Positions 48,705 to 59,069 of a DNA stretch of 64,000 nt are shown piece after piece. Made by a program: the position numbers and the translations under genes. The stretch's first letter is position 1. Every line of letters begins with the position of its first letter. The notes beneath the pieces were generated by a model, which had not been told where the DNA came from, searched no databases, and was given only the letters and a program-made list of their open reading frames with translations. This DNA is from Nelumbo lutea (lineage: Eukaryota; Streptophyta; Magnoliopsida; Proteales; Nelumbonaceae), in contig JAKGHH010000007.1 of the NCBI GenBank assembly GCA_022828595.1, positions 63,972,727 through 64,036,726 on the forward strand, read 5' to 3'.

Positions 48705-49440
48705 CACACTCTACTTGGGGACTACTGCAACTGTTGCAGCCGCGACCATAGGAACCGTGGAGTTACATTTGAGAGAAGGAACTATTGTTCTGAGAGATTG
48801 TCTTTATGTACAAAATTTAAGGAGAATTTTGATTTCTGACTCAAAACTGTGTGCAAATGGTTATTCTGTCTTCTTTAGTAATACGATTACTATTAAAAGA
48901 AATAACAGATTCATCGCATACAGAGAACTGGAGAACGGTCTCTATGTTTTACATCCTTCTCTAGAAACTAACATAACCAAAACTACATTGGTTGAAATCC
49001 CCAAGAAGAGAGCCCATGATACTATTAATCCCACGTGTCTGTAGCATTACCAACTTGGCCACATCGGTGTTGACCGAATCACAAGGTTGGTAAAGGATGG
49101 TCCTTTGAATTTTCTAACTATAGAAGATCTTCCCACCTGTGAGCCTTGCCTACAAGGCAAGATGATGAAACGACCATTTAACGGTAAGCCTGAAAGATGT
49201 ACAAACACGCTTGACCTAATACATACTGATGTATGTGGTCCCCTGAGTGTTAGGACACAAAATCAACACGTGTACTTCATCACCTTCATAGATGATTTAT
49301 CACGATATGGTTACGTGTACCTAATGAGACACAGGTCTGAATCCTTTGAAAAGTTCAAAGAGTTTAGACAAGAGGTCGAGAAACAGTTGGGGAGACAAAT
49401 TAAATCCCTTCAATCAGATCGAGGTGGCGAGTATCTCTTT

Positions 49441-50983
49441 GAATGTACCACAGCTTCAGCTCGGACATCAGCTCATAAGGCTGCCAGGAAAGAATAAAAC
49501 CCACTGAAGTGGCTAAGGACGGAAGATCCAATCTTCTTCATGGAGGACGACGTGCACGGGATCCACTACCCCCATGTTGATGCGCTCATCATAAAGATAA
49601 AGATCAACGACTTTGAAGTCAGGCATGTCCTTGTCGACTCCGGCAGCTCAGCGGATATCCTCTTTAAAACAGCATTCGACCTGCTCCAGCTCTAAGAAAG
49701 CGACCTGAAGCCTGTAAACACTCCCTTGGTAGGCTTCAGCGGAGAGGAAGTCAGGCCCCTGGGAAGGATTACAGTACATATGGAAGTTGGCACCTAGCCT
49801 AGAATTGTGAGGCTCAACCACAACTTCTTAGTGGCCGCAACCCCTCCCCGTACAATGCCATAGTAGGTCGGCCGATCACCCATGCCCTACGTGCAATGGT
49901 CTCCACTTACTACTTGGCGATGAAGTTCCCCACGGACTTCGGAACCGGGATAGCGCGAGGTGACCAGCTTGATTCTCGCAAGTGCTACGACGCCGCCCTC
50001 AAAGGGAAAGACAAGGTGGCTGATGACCTCAAGCTGGACCAACCTACGGAGCAGTGCGAGGAGCGAGCTGCACCTACAGAAGAGATTGTCTCCATCCCGG
50101 TATTGGCGGTGGATCCAGTTCGAACACTTCAGATTGGTGCTTCCATAAAGGAGCCCCTATGATCTCAATTGGTACGCTTCTTACTTGAAAATTTAGATGT
50201 TTTTGCATGGTTTACAGCAGAGATGCCCGACATAGACCTCAGCATCATAACTTACAAGCTTAATACTAATCCTGTAGTTAGGCCCGTTAGACAGAAGAAA
50301 TGCAACTTAGCCCCAGAGCAATGAAGGGTAGTCAATGAGGAGGTCGGGAAGCTCATCGCAGCCAACTTTATCAGGGAAGTCCACTACCCGAGTTGGGTGG
50401 CCAACCCCATTCTGGTGAAAAAGGCTAATGGTAAATGGCGCATGTGCGTCGACTACACCGACCTAAATCGAACTTGCCCAAAGGATTGCTTCCCACTCCC
50501 CATGATCGACCGTCTGGTGGACGCCTATTCGGGCTACAACCAGATCAGGATGGACCCAATTGATGAAGAAAAGACTGCCTTTATAACTGAGCTCGGCCTG
50601 AGCTCGGCCTATACTGTTACAAGGTCATGCCCTTTGGGTTAAAAAATGCTAGGGCAACCTTTCAGTGACTTGTGAATAAATTGTTTGAGCCATTGATTGG
50701 CAAAAAAATAGAAAGCTATGTAGACGGCATGGTCACCAAGACCCAATTTTCACATGATTTAATACAAGACTTGCATTCAGTTTTCAAAATTTTGCATAAA
50801 TTTAACATGAAATTGAACCCCAATAAGTGTGTCTTCGGTGTTACCTCGGGTAAATTCCTAGGGTACATCATTAACCGGCGCGACATTGAAGCCAACCTGG
50901 ACAAAATAAAGGCCATCCTAGACATGAGACCACCCCCAAAACTGAAGGAGGTTCAGAGGCTGAATGGCCGAATAGCTGCTCTT
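49441..50983 (+). pseudogene. pol: Tat-like protease-reverse transcriptase remnant
   Basis: Aspartic protease motif VDSGSSADIL at 49633-49662, then a linker with KFPTDFGTGIARGDQ typical of plant Tat-type pol. The RT starts with VVRPVRQKK and continues through EEVGKLIAANFIREV and CVDYTDLN (about 50450). The part between LVDA and YSGYNQI is missing, an 11-bp tandem duplication (50589-50610) shifts the frame, and the YVDD box reads YVDG (50717-50728), so the second catalytic Asp is lost. Ends at LNGRIAAL. Several stops in addition. Once made protease and RT for a Gypsy element; now inactive. Confidence 0.85.
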
Positions 50984-51161
50984 GTGCCTCCTAGTCCCGG
51001 ATGAGCAGTTCCTAGGCCTCGCTCCCCTTTCGAGCCTGAAGGACTTCACCTCGGGCCCGATCAATCTCGCCCTGGAGCTTCTGCACGGTTGACCTCTAAG
51101 TGAGAGTTTCACCAGAGTGAATGTTAGTTTGGAGGGCCATGGCATGATTGGCAGAGTTCAC

Positions 51162-51234
51162 CTGCCAACAAAAGGCTGAGGTCAAAAAATAAAAAAGGAG
51201 AAGAAGGGAAAAGAAGAAAAAAGCAGCCACTTAC
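51162..51234 (-). other. Intron 2 of the antisense gene (73 bp)
   Basis: Donor GTG/GTAAGT at 51234, a pyrimidine-rich stretch, acceptor TTGTTGGCAG ending at 51162. Phase 0, joining HCMV to VNSANH. The remnant at 1161-2150 has an intron at the same place and phase. Confidence 0.7.
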
Positions 51235-51642
51235 CACCATGCAATGGGCTGAGACTAGCTTGGCAAGCTGCTTAGGGTCCATCCCCCCCCAGCTGGCGAC
51301 CTCCTTGTGGGTGACCGCCTTTCGACTCCTTCGTGAAGCCACTGTGAAGTCAGTGACGCTTTGCCATCCTCCGGTAGGGAATTGTGGGAAGGCGAAGGGT
51401 GGTACTTTCTCGAATGAAGGGTACTGCCCTTGCGCCGGGACTCATGCTCTTCTACGCCACCTTCCGTGGCTACTCCTCGAATGGGACCAGTGGGACCTCA
51501 GACGGTGGTGGAGTGGAGGCTGTATCAATAGCCTCAAACTCAGTGCTCCCGGTGGTGAAAGCTCGATTAGGGCGCAACCTCTTCATCCTGCGCTTCTGGT
51601 TGCTGGACAGAAGGCGGCACGCGTCTACACCAGACATGTCAG

Positions 51643-51722
51643 CTGTCAAAAATCACAAGGTGTTAGTCCAGTAAAAAAAAAAAGTTTTTACAAGGCATTA
51701 CGCGACCTAAAAGGAAACCTAC
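51643..51722 (-). other. Intron 1 of the antisense gene (80 bp)
   Basis: Donor G/GTAGGT at 51722, acceptor TTTTTGACAG/C ending at 51643. Phase 1; the spliced codon gives ...LSP-A-DMSG.... Confidence 0.65.
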
Positions 51723-52493
51723 CAGGACTCAGGCCGACCTGCACGAGCTTGTCCTTGGTCAAGTAGTCCGACCAATGGAAGCCAACCACTGCCTAGGATT
51801 GCAGCATTTCCCGAACTTTGGAATCCAAGTCAACACCTGAATCCTGGATGGCGGCCCTCTAGTGGGTTGGGAAGGACCACCCTTCGGGATTGCAAACTAC
51901 AAAATAGTCCTACATCCAGGCCGGGATCCTGTTCGGCGCTCATGCAGGAGCTTGAAGCCGGGACGGGGAGAAAAATAATAGGAACGCCTTTCTGGAGGCA
52001 CTCCGGGAGAAGCATTCTTGATAGAAAGAATGGTGGAGAAGATGTCAAGGTCAAGGGGAAGACAATATTCATAAAATAAAGAAATTATCCCAACTACATT
52101 TCGGATCGAGTTGGGGTGAAGCTGCTCTATAGTAATGTTAAAGTGGTTTAAAACCTCCACTATCAAAGGGTGCAGAGGAAGACGAAGGCCAGTGATGAGC
52201 TGTTCCTGTAAGATCATGATCTCGTCAGGACTGTGTTCCCAAGGATAGTCACCTGATGGGAGACTGTAGATGAGATTTCTTGAGAGGTTAAGTTGAAGAA
52301 CCAAGGCCCTGAGTCTCTCCATCGACATGGAGGAAGGACCAAAGCTGTCCAGCTCCCTACCCCGGGAGGTGGAAGCTGTCTCGCCGGAGGCTTCCCAAGC
52401 CTTCGGAGCCTGCCCCCAAGCTTACTTTGAGCTCAAAGGAGCATCATCTTGGTTACCGCCTCAGGGAAAGACGTTGTACGGATACCCAGACAT

Positions 52494-52960
52494 GCTGACA
52501 AAGTGATGAGACTCACCAGGGAAAAGTTGAACTGAAAAGATGGAGTGAACAGGAAGAAGAGTTTGAGCAGCTAGGTGAAGGCACGACCTCAGAATCCGAA
52601 GGCAAGGCAAGTTGGCATGAAGGAAATGAGGCCTGGGGCCCTCCTTTTTATAGCCACTATTCCCACAAAACCAACGGCCCAGATTAAGGCAAATCTAACG
52701 GTTCGCAGTCAAGCTAACCGCATGTCTTCTGAAACCGAAATGTGACTAGCTGCTCGTCTTCTATGATTAAGGTAATGCTGGCTGCATGACTTTTGGAGGT
52801 GAGAGCCGTTTTGGTGTGCTTTTTGGCATTTGAAAAGTCCAGAAATCACCTGACATCCGTGTGTGCATTTAATGCGATTGGTCAATCAAGTTTGAATTTT
52901 AGGTCAAATCCACCTGTCACACTCCATGAACTCCTCGTGCCAAAGTAGAATCCTTAGCCC
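52494..52960 (-). promoter_or_regulatory. 5' leader and upstream region of the antisense gene
   Basis: 467 bp between the start codon and the element's polypurine tract, with the TATA box at 52645-52652. No ORF or repeat of note. Confidence 0.45.
52645..52652 (-). promoter_or_regulatory. TATA box upstream of the antisense gene
   Basis: TATAAAAA on the minus strand, followed by GGAGGG. It lies about 150 bp before the proposed ATG at 52493, a normal distance for a plant promoter with a 100-130 base 5' leader. It points away from the adjacent LTR, so it belongs to the antisense gene. Confidence 0.6.
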
Positions 52961-52977
52961 AAGGAGTGGGGGGCAAT
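52961..52977 (+). other. Polypurine tract of the Tat-like element
   Basis: AAGGAGTGGGGGGCAAT directly before TGATGG, the typical G-rich tract of Tat-type Gypsy elements. It shows that what follows is the 3' LTR. Confidence 0.8.
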
Positions 52978-53431
52978 TGATGGAGGCTTATTTGACCCGA
53001 CCTCCTAAGAAGGTGACACATGGACGTGACTCAGCATAAGCAACAACTCAGCATGACAGCCTGGCAACAACTGAGTAGCGAGCTCGCTAAGGTCTTTGTA
53101 GGACAACTCGCTACATTACAACTCGCCACGGAATGATCTCGCTACAGAACGAGCTCATGGACCCCAGTATGTAGAAAGGGAATACTCTAAGTCAAGTCTA
53201 TCCCAGCTCGCGAGCTAAGAGAATCAGCTCGCTCCAATACTTAGGCAAGAAGACTGGCCCAAAGGCAACCTCAAGCGGAATCACCTCGGGGCACATCTTG
53301 GAGCTCATTGCAAGGCACCTCGCTATAAAGCATCTCATTGTTAAGCTTTGCGGCATTCTCAAGAAGCTTCTTGTTTGATGAGACCGTACCCGTTAGACTG
53401 CATCACGTTTCCTAACTGACGGTGCAATCCC
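52978..53431 (+). repeat. 3' LTR of the Tat-like element, first 454 bp
   Basis: Starts TGATGGAGGCTTATTTGACC. Contains many copies of CTCGCTA-like motifs between 53075 and 53330. Interrupted at 53431 by solo LTR IX; the sequence after that LTR (from 55367) should be its continuation. Confidence 0.7.
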
Positions 53432-55366
53432 TGAAGGGATGGGATATCCATCACATGGACGCCCAAGTCTTGTGGAATGGACTAGGCGAATTTCAAAAAT
53501 TTCTCCCATCTTTGCAGGGAATCGAATTCCCTAATTTAGAAAAACATATTTTCAAGGATCAATCTTGAACCATGAACCAAACCATATCTGAACCAAAAGG
53601 AGTAAGAGGGAGGATGTACCTGATATGGAGAATTAGTATCTCCCAATGGAGGTGTTCACGCACAAGGAAGGATCCAAAGACTGCTCCCACTGAAGATGGC
53701 ACAGTGTAGGATGGAGCAAAATCAGCAATGTTCTTAAAAAAGAACTTGACCCTTTGCAAGAATCAACTGGATGGCTTGTGAGTACAGCTCCAATCAATCT
53801 TTTCCCAAAAGATTGGTATCAAGATCAGATCTTGATTTATCCCAAGAACTGGAGACCGAACTGAAGGTAATGGCGGTGGCAGGAAGGAGCGACAAGAGAG
53901 ATTTTGCAGAGATTTTGCAGAGATTGCAGAAATCTCTCTTCTGTGATTTCAGCTCTGAAGACAAGAGTCTTAAGTTTGCATGTCTAAAGGCTGTTGCCCC
54001 TCCTCCATTTATAGATTTAAAGGGACCAGCACCTAATCCTATTAGGAGCTGCTGATCCAAATTATATTTGGATTAGAAGTCCCTTTAAGTGATAAGGGAG
54101 AACCCTTATCTTATCTGCATATTAGATCAGCCATCTCCTAATCTAATTAGGAGGCATCCAAATCTAAATAAGATCTTGGACTCTCTAAGTGGATAGGGTC
54201 TAGGCCCAATCTTATCAACTGATCCATCTCAGAATTCGCCCCCTTTAAATGACTAATCAAATTAGCCCAATTCAAAATGGGCTTAAGGCCCATTTAAGGT
54301 TATGTATTCACTTAGCCTTCCAAACTACTGCCCAATTGGGCTTCCTTGTATCGCATGGGACCCAAACATTGATCTACACATCAGCCACATGGGTTCAGCC
54401 GAGCCTTTGTTACAAGGCCTGGCTGAATACACTGTTATGGACAGTGCACCCCCTGAAATCCATCTTATGGGCTTTATGGGCCCAACACTTACCGTAACTG
54501 GTCCCTGGGCCAAGCCACCTTGTAACACCCAAGGACTATGGGCAGATGCAAGATTATCCCATCAGGTATTATTCTCAATGGTCTTACACTTAATCTCTCA
54601 GCCCATAATAATCAAACACTGCCCGACAAGGGAGGACCTCTCCCTCGATTGCAAGGAACAGTGTTGCACTCTCTGCTTATATGGAACCCGAGAATTAAAA
54701 CCTTTTGCAAATCATTTTGAAACCATAGCATATATATATAAATGTATTTTGCAAAACAAAATCTCAACAATTGAAATCGGCTGCCGACAGTCTTGGTTTC
54801 CATAAGAGAGAATGCATCCCCGATCATTACCTTTGTCCGACAAAGGGGCTGATCCTGTCACTATGATTACCCACTCAAAAGAATTCTCAGATTGTCCCAA
54901 TATACCCAGGCTTTGACTCCCACTAAGGATCTCACTGATTGATACATCAAAGATAGCCCAATCCGACACCTAGTGTAGTATCATAATCGAGTCTAGGGTC
55001 AGGTGTAACTACCAGTTTTGCCCATCTGTCTCCAAGGTCCAGGGCAATACTGGAAATCTGGTCCAGTTCAAAGGTTCTATTAATCCTACATTGCATGTGC
55101 TTCAGGTCTCACCCTGGTAGCTGAGACAAGCCACCCCAACAGTTGGTAGCACACCAGTGTCAGCCTTGGCAGGATAAATTTCCCCAAACTTACCCAATGG
55201 CAGTGAACATTCTAAAGTAACACAAGTCTCATTAAGTGTCCAGTTTAAGGGTATTACACAGAAACACACAACAAGAACATGAATCAAATGCGTACTTTAT
55301 TCATTTACAATAAATTCATAATGTACATATTTCTGATTGAAGCTAAGGCATACAACTGTCTAAACA
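53432..55366 (-). mobile_element. Solo copia LTR IX (1935 bp), TSD ATCCC/GTCCC
   Basis: Complete copia LTR, element sense TGTTTAGACAG...CATCCCTTCA. Flanks are ATCCC (53427-53431) and GTCCC (55367-55371), a duplication with one change. No copia internal sequence is attached. It is inserted in the Tat-like LTR. Confidence 0.85.
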
Positions 55367-55371
55367 GTCCC

Positions 55372-55857
55372 TGCCAACCTAGCAGACTGCACCCATGTCT
55401 CTCAATAGGTGGTGGCATGTCTATCCTTTCCGGGTCATGTCTCTCATCCGATTGAGAAATACTCTGCAATAGTTACCTGCGCAACCATGGAAAATAATGA
55501 CTGTGACAGAGAGCCAGTGATGGTTACACCCAATTTGACAAGAACATCTGCATTTAGAGGCCCCAACGTCGAAGGGGCGAAGGTATGTTGTACTTGAATT
55601 AACCTTGAATTTACTGATCTAGTGCTACCTGCACTCTTAGCTCTCTTTGCATCCTTTACAACTCTCTTTGCATCCCACTGGGCGAGCTCCCCGGGAATCC
55701 TTCACCTTCTTCTTCTTAGGTACCATCCGTTGCCAGCTAGGATCCAAGCATCTGCCAGCTAGGAGTGCCCGGATCACGCTGCATCAGTACTGATGTAACC
55801 TCCCCCACACAAATCACATGTCACGGGCTGCACATGCATGGCTGCCACCTGCTTATC
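55372..55857. other. Continuation of the Tat-like LTR or its flank
   Basis: 486 bp that match neither copia nor the A-D LTRs. By the duplication around LTR IX it should continue the Tat LTR of 52978. It holds the open frame at 55444-55701 (minus strand). Confidence 0.45.
55444..55701 (-). pseudogene. Unknown open frame of about 84 codons
   Basis: Open minus-strand frame ending TGA at 55446-55444, with residues RIPGELAQWDAKRVVKDAKR in its first part. An ATG just upstream in another frame (55726) begins MVPKKKKVKDSRGA, so a one-base shift may have split one protein with a basic, NLS-like start. I do not recognise it. It may be host or LTR sequence that is open by chance. Confidence 0.25.
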
Positions 55858-57169
55858 TGATGAGAATAAAAATTATCATAATTTTATCCCTCAACATTCA
55901 GTCTTTTGTACTTAATTAATACCTAATTGGACTCACTATTCTTGTATTTCGATTTAGGGCAAGAAAGAAGGCGACAGGAGGGAAAGAAGGCTAACCGCAT
56001 GATTTTTGCACTGTTTCGCACCGTTCAGTAATATGGGCATAACTCTCAAATCCGGACTCAGATTGGGATAATTCAAGATGCACCGGAAAGATAAAGGAGA
56101 ACTCCACAACTTTGATGTTCTGGATTTTGACAGATTTAGTCTTCATCGAGGTCAAAATCAGGCCCAAAGCCAAAGAAAATTCATAGAAAAGCCCAACTCA
56201 CAGCTGAAGCCCAATTTGTAGAAAAGCCTTGTAGCAGCCCAGTTTATTAAAGAAGCCCAACTCGAATTCAAGAATAAAGAGTCCTATCAGATTTAAATTT
56301 CAAATGTAATCCTAGAAAGATAAGAAGATTGAGATTACTAGATAAGAGATAGGATAGGATTAGATCAAAACTAATTAGGACTTTCTATTTTTGGGAATGA
56401 ACTCCTAAAAGGAGTTGGAAACAGCCCCTCCTCCTAAAGATATATAAAGGGAGGGGGGGGGGCTGGCTTTAGGCATCAATCAAGCAATCAGTCAATCCAT
56501 CCATCTTGGAAGCAAAGCAAGAAGGAGACGACAACCATGAGCGGCTGAGCTTCTCTTTTCTGATTCAAGGGGAATTTTTGGTTCAATTGTGTCACCGTGA
56601 GGTTATGGTCTTAATTTAAATTCTTGCCTTTAATTCAAGTATTCGTTTATTCTTGTGCATATTTTTATGGAAGTTGATATTGATTAATCTGAAAAATTAA
56701 TTAATATTGATCTTCCTTTGTCTATCCATGATTTGGTGATCCGTAATTGTCACGAATAGTTGTACAAGTAGCAATTGGGTCAATATCTTTGTGGGTCAAT
56801 TGCTCATGACTGCCTTTGACCAATGTGTTGGTGTGTTTTGACCAAAAGGGAATCAACAGAACAAAATTTAATAATTGCAGCTATCGCAATTATTTTTATT
56901 TTGGTTTAACTACTTTCATAAAATTTATTGCTATCATTAATTGATATGGAATGCTATCGTGCCCAGCCGGTTAATGATAAGTGTTGATTGAATGCTGGGT
57001 TTGGTCAACTAAACTAGGAAGGTATAAGTTTTTTTATGTCTATCATAATAAATCTAAAAGTTCAATGGTTGAATTGCAATATTGCTTTTTTTTGCCTAGG
57101 TTCTGTGTTCAATTGACTCAAATTGAACCCTTGGTTCAGAGTTTGGTAAGACTGAAAGTTTCCTTGCCA
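55858..57169 (+). mobile_element. Subfamily C LTR (about 1.3 kb)
   Basis: Starts TGATGAGAATAAAAATTATC and resembles LTRs A and B over the first 600 bases, including TATATAAAG and a G-run at 56441. The second half differs, lacks the GTGGAGAACGACATT end motif of LTR A, and the last bases TTGCCA abut copia X gag. Flanks TTATC and GATAG do not match, so no target-site duplication; truncation at the right end is possible. Confidence 0.65.
56441..56449 (+). promoter_or_regulatory. TATA box of LTR C
   Basis: TATATAAAG before GGAGGGGGGGG; same setting as in LTRs A and B. Confidence 0.6.
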
Positions 57170-57350
57170 GATAGTCCCTCCTACGGGCCTCAGAAGCCCT
57201 ATCACCCGGACGCTCCGGGGCAGGATTTTTAGCCACCTTGTCCAACTTCTTAGAAGTGAGGACCGGCATAAGGTTATGGTACCAGTCAGCATAGTTTGGG
57301 CCTTTAAGCTTGTTGTCGTCAAGAAGCTTTGCGAATTGTCCGTTTGCCAT
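57170..57350 (-). pseudogene. gag: Copia X gag, first 60 codons
   Basis: MANGQFAKLLDDNKLKGPNY at 57350 and onward, without stops to the ASEARRRDY motif, where LTR C sequence takes over. This is the cleanest gag N-terminus in the window. Confidence 0.85.
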
Positions 57351-59054
57351 TTTCTGATAAAAGAGCAAACATCAGTCAACAACATAATTTGATTCATGTT
57401 ATCTACATAGATATGACTTTTAATCTATGTTCCATTCCCTGAGATTTCCCTCCCATCTCAGTGACAGAAGCCAACTGTTTCAGCTGCATAACCCCACCAC
57501 CTTTCTATGAAGGATCATATCCACTCATCGTATGAGCTTTCCCTTTGGCCACTGTCAGACAAGGTTCAGAGCCATTTTAGGTTAAACCTTTTTATTTAGT
57601 GAGTGCTCACCCATCATATTCGTAAACACCAAGGTACCGTGAGAGAGTCTCCCATTTTTTGGTGAGGCCCCTCCCACATCGGTCTGTGACGCCCCTATCA
57701 TCATATGAAACAATGCAACAGATCCAGCAACAATTCGGATGACCCATTTTCTGGTGCTTCTTCTCATTACTTGGAGGACCCATCTTCATGCTAATGATGG
57801 AAGGCCTTTGGAGAGTTCATCATATGAATCTCCCTATCACATGCACTCATATTTCAGGAGGGAACAAAATTACTCCCTAGATTTAGGTCAAACAAAAAAT
57901 GGCTCCCACTGACTTCATAAAGCCAGATTTCTAGTGGGCCCCAAACGGCTACGGTTCCACACATATCCTTTTCATGGGTGTGGGGCCCACCATTGAGGGA
58001 GATCATCCAATGATCTTTAGAGACACAATGGCAATAATGTGCATTCGGCCATGGTGTGCGTAAGAGCCACTGTCGAATCTGCATGAGCCAAGTACTTATG
58101 GCCCATGTACGTAGCACATCACACATCCATACATCACATGCAGGATACAATTGATCCAATCAATTAATATCAGTAAAGCCCATTATTAAAGCCCATTTTA
58201 ATCCATAATATTACCAATTAAAATGGGCTTTTGCAGTTTATGGGCCGAATAGCAGTTAGCAGTTCAACCCATATAGCTTTCCTACAAACTATGGACTTTT
58301 GTAGTTTTAACAACTTAAAACTGGGCCTTACAGGTGTGGGTCGAATTAAGTCTCTTAATTAACCATCAATCCTTTGACCCAAAAATGGGAAATTGGGGCT
58401 AACAATCAGCCTCCATCAAGCCATAGGTTCGATCCAACCAGTTTGGACCAACCTGGTTTGAATGGGTCTAGGGTTAGATTTTTTAATTAAAGATTTAATT
58501 CAAGAAATGATCTGAAATTAATTTACTAATTAAAGAACAAACAAGAATCAGTCAAAGGGCTGTTCGCACACCTTCATCCTGCAAAACAAAAGTCAGAACA
58601 CAGTTTGCAGTTTCACAAACTGCAAATCGCAGATATCGATCTTGATATCTACGAATTCTCCTTCTGCGCCGCCATCTTTGATCAATAAAATAAAATAAAT
58701 AGAAAACCTAATTTCTATTAATATTACATCTGATCGAATCCTATACATTCAGTCTAGAAAAAAAATTATTTACATACCAGAATGTAAAAAAGAAAAACTG
58801 CAAATCGCAGGTTCACTACGCCAATCAAGATTTTGATCTCCAGTTGTACGAACAGCCAAAAAATAAAAAAAAATAATAATAAATAACAGTTCTAAATAGA
58901 ATCGAGATTTATAAAATTAGTTTCAGATCACTCGCCCTTTAACTGGGAACCGATTTCCCAGAAAAAACCCTAATCTACGCAAATCGGGTAGAACGCCTTC
59001 TACCCATTTGTGCAGGTTCAGATCATGTTTAATTTTGGTTCAAGAATTGAACCA
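57351..59054 (-). other. Leader of copia X
   Basis: 1.7 kb, collinear with leader I. Hairpin at 58023-58057 with one mismatch in the stem (ACACAATGGC / GCCATGGTGT). No gene seen. Confidence 0.75.
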
Positions 59055-59068
59055 TGGCTCTGATACAA
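59055..59068 (-). other. Primer-binding site of copia X, one base changed
   Basis: The complement reads TTGTATCAGAGCCA; the family form is TGGTATCAGAGCCA. One mismatch next to the LTR junction. Confidence 0.8.
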
Positions 59069-59069
59069 C

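Larger units (their letters stand above)
40693..49440 (+). mobile_element. Ty1/Copia element VII, 5' part with two solo LTRs inside
   Basis: Full 5' LTR, PBS, leader (split by solo LTR VIII), gag-pol to mid-integrase (split by solo LTR A2). It ends at 49440, where a Tat-like Gypsy sequence begins in the middle of the GGEY motif. RT, RNase H and 3' LTR are absent. Confidence 0.88.
46261..49440 (+). pseudogene. gag-pol: Copia VII gag to mid-integrase, split by LTR A2
   Basis: ATG at 46261 (MANGSFAKLL). Gag is open to a TAG at about 46642, then continues with frame changes (the MMGYIN part is deleted). It has the only fully intact knuckle in the window, CHFCKKIGHWKKNC at 46956-46997. Protease IDSGAS has TAG for the preceding Trp at 47076-47078. 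After the insertion (47167-48704) come GAG-pre-integrase, an HHCC region with TAG for Trp (L-stop-HYQLGH), CEPC, catalytic Asp of HTDVCGPL and Asp of SDRGGEYL, where the copy ends. An open frame from inside LTR A2 (48619) runs into the integrase region, so an LTR-copia chimeric ORF exists by chance. Confidence 0.88.
50984..52493 (-). pseudogene. Antisense spliced gene of the Tat-like element (PF04195-like transposon protein)
   Basis: Three exons on the strand opposite to pol: 52493-51723, 51642-51235, 51161-50984 (3' end lost at the junction with RT). Likely start MSGYPYNVFP at 52493, about 150 bp from a TATA box. Exon 1 has the motif set of the plant 'putative gypsy-type transposon' family: LPSGDYPW, LITGLRLPLHPLIVEVLNHF, QLHPNSIRNVVG, YYFSPRPGF, then after a frameshift near 51900 the CNPEGWSFPTH motif. 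Introns of 80 and 73 bp have GTAGGT/GACAG and GTAAGT/GGCAG borders, phases 1 and 0; both splices keep the frame. Exon 2 is basic (NQKRRMKRLR), then Pro/Ser-rich. Exon 3 is coiled-coil-like (KLQGEIDRARGEVLQARK). Stops (about 52463, several in exon 3) show decay. The function of the family is unknown to me. Confidence 0.7.
49441..53431 (+). mobile_element. Ty3/Gypsy Tat-like element, internally deleted
   Basis: On the plus strand: protease and part of RT (to about 50983), an antisense gene (50984-52493), a polypurine tract (52961-52977) and the start of a 3' LTR (52978-53431, then split by solo LTR IX). RNase H, integrase, gag and 5' LTR are missing. The segment looks richer in G and C than the copia sequence around it. 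Confidence 0.8.

Noticed and set aside
52499..52525. Possible 5'-leader intron of the antisense gene (GTGAGT...TTGTCAG)
   Set aside because: Only about 23 bases, too short for a plant intron.
54302..54805. 167-codon plus-strand ORF inside LTR IX, with relatives at 23901, 16787, 44602 and 59848
   Set aside because: It recurs only because the LTR recurs. It is antisense to the element, starts and frames differ between copies, and there is no recognisable domain.
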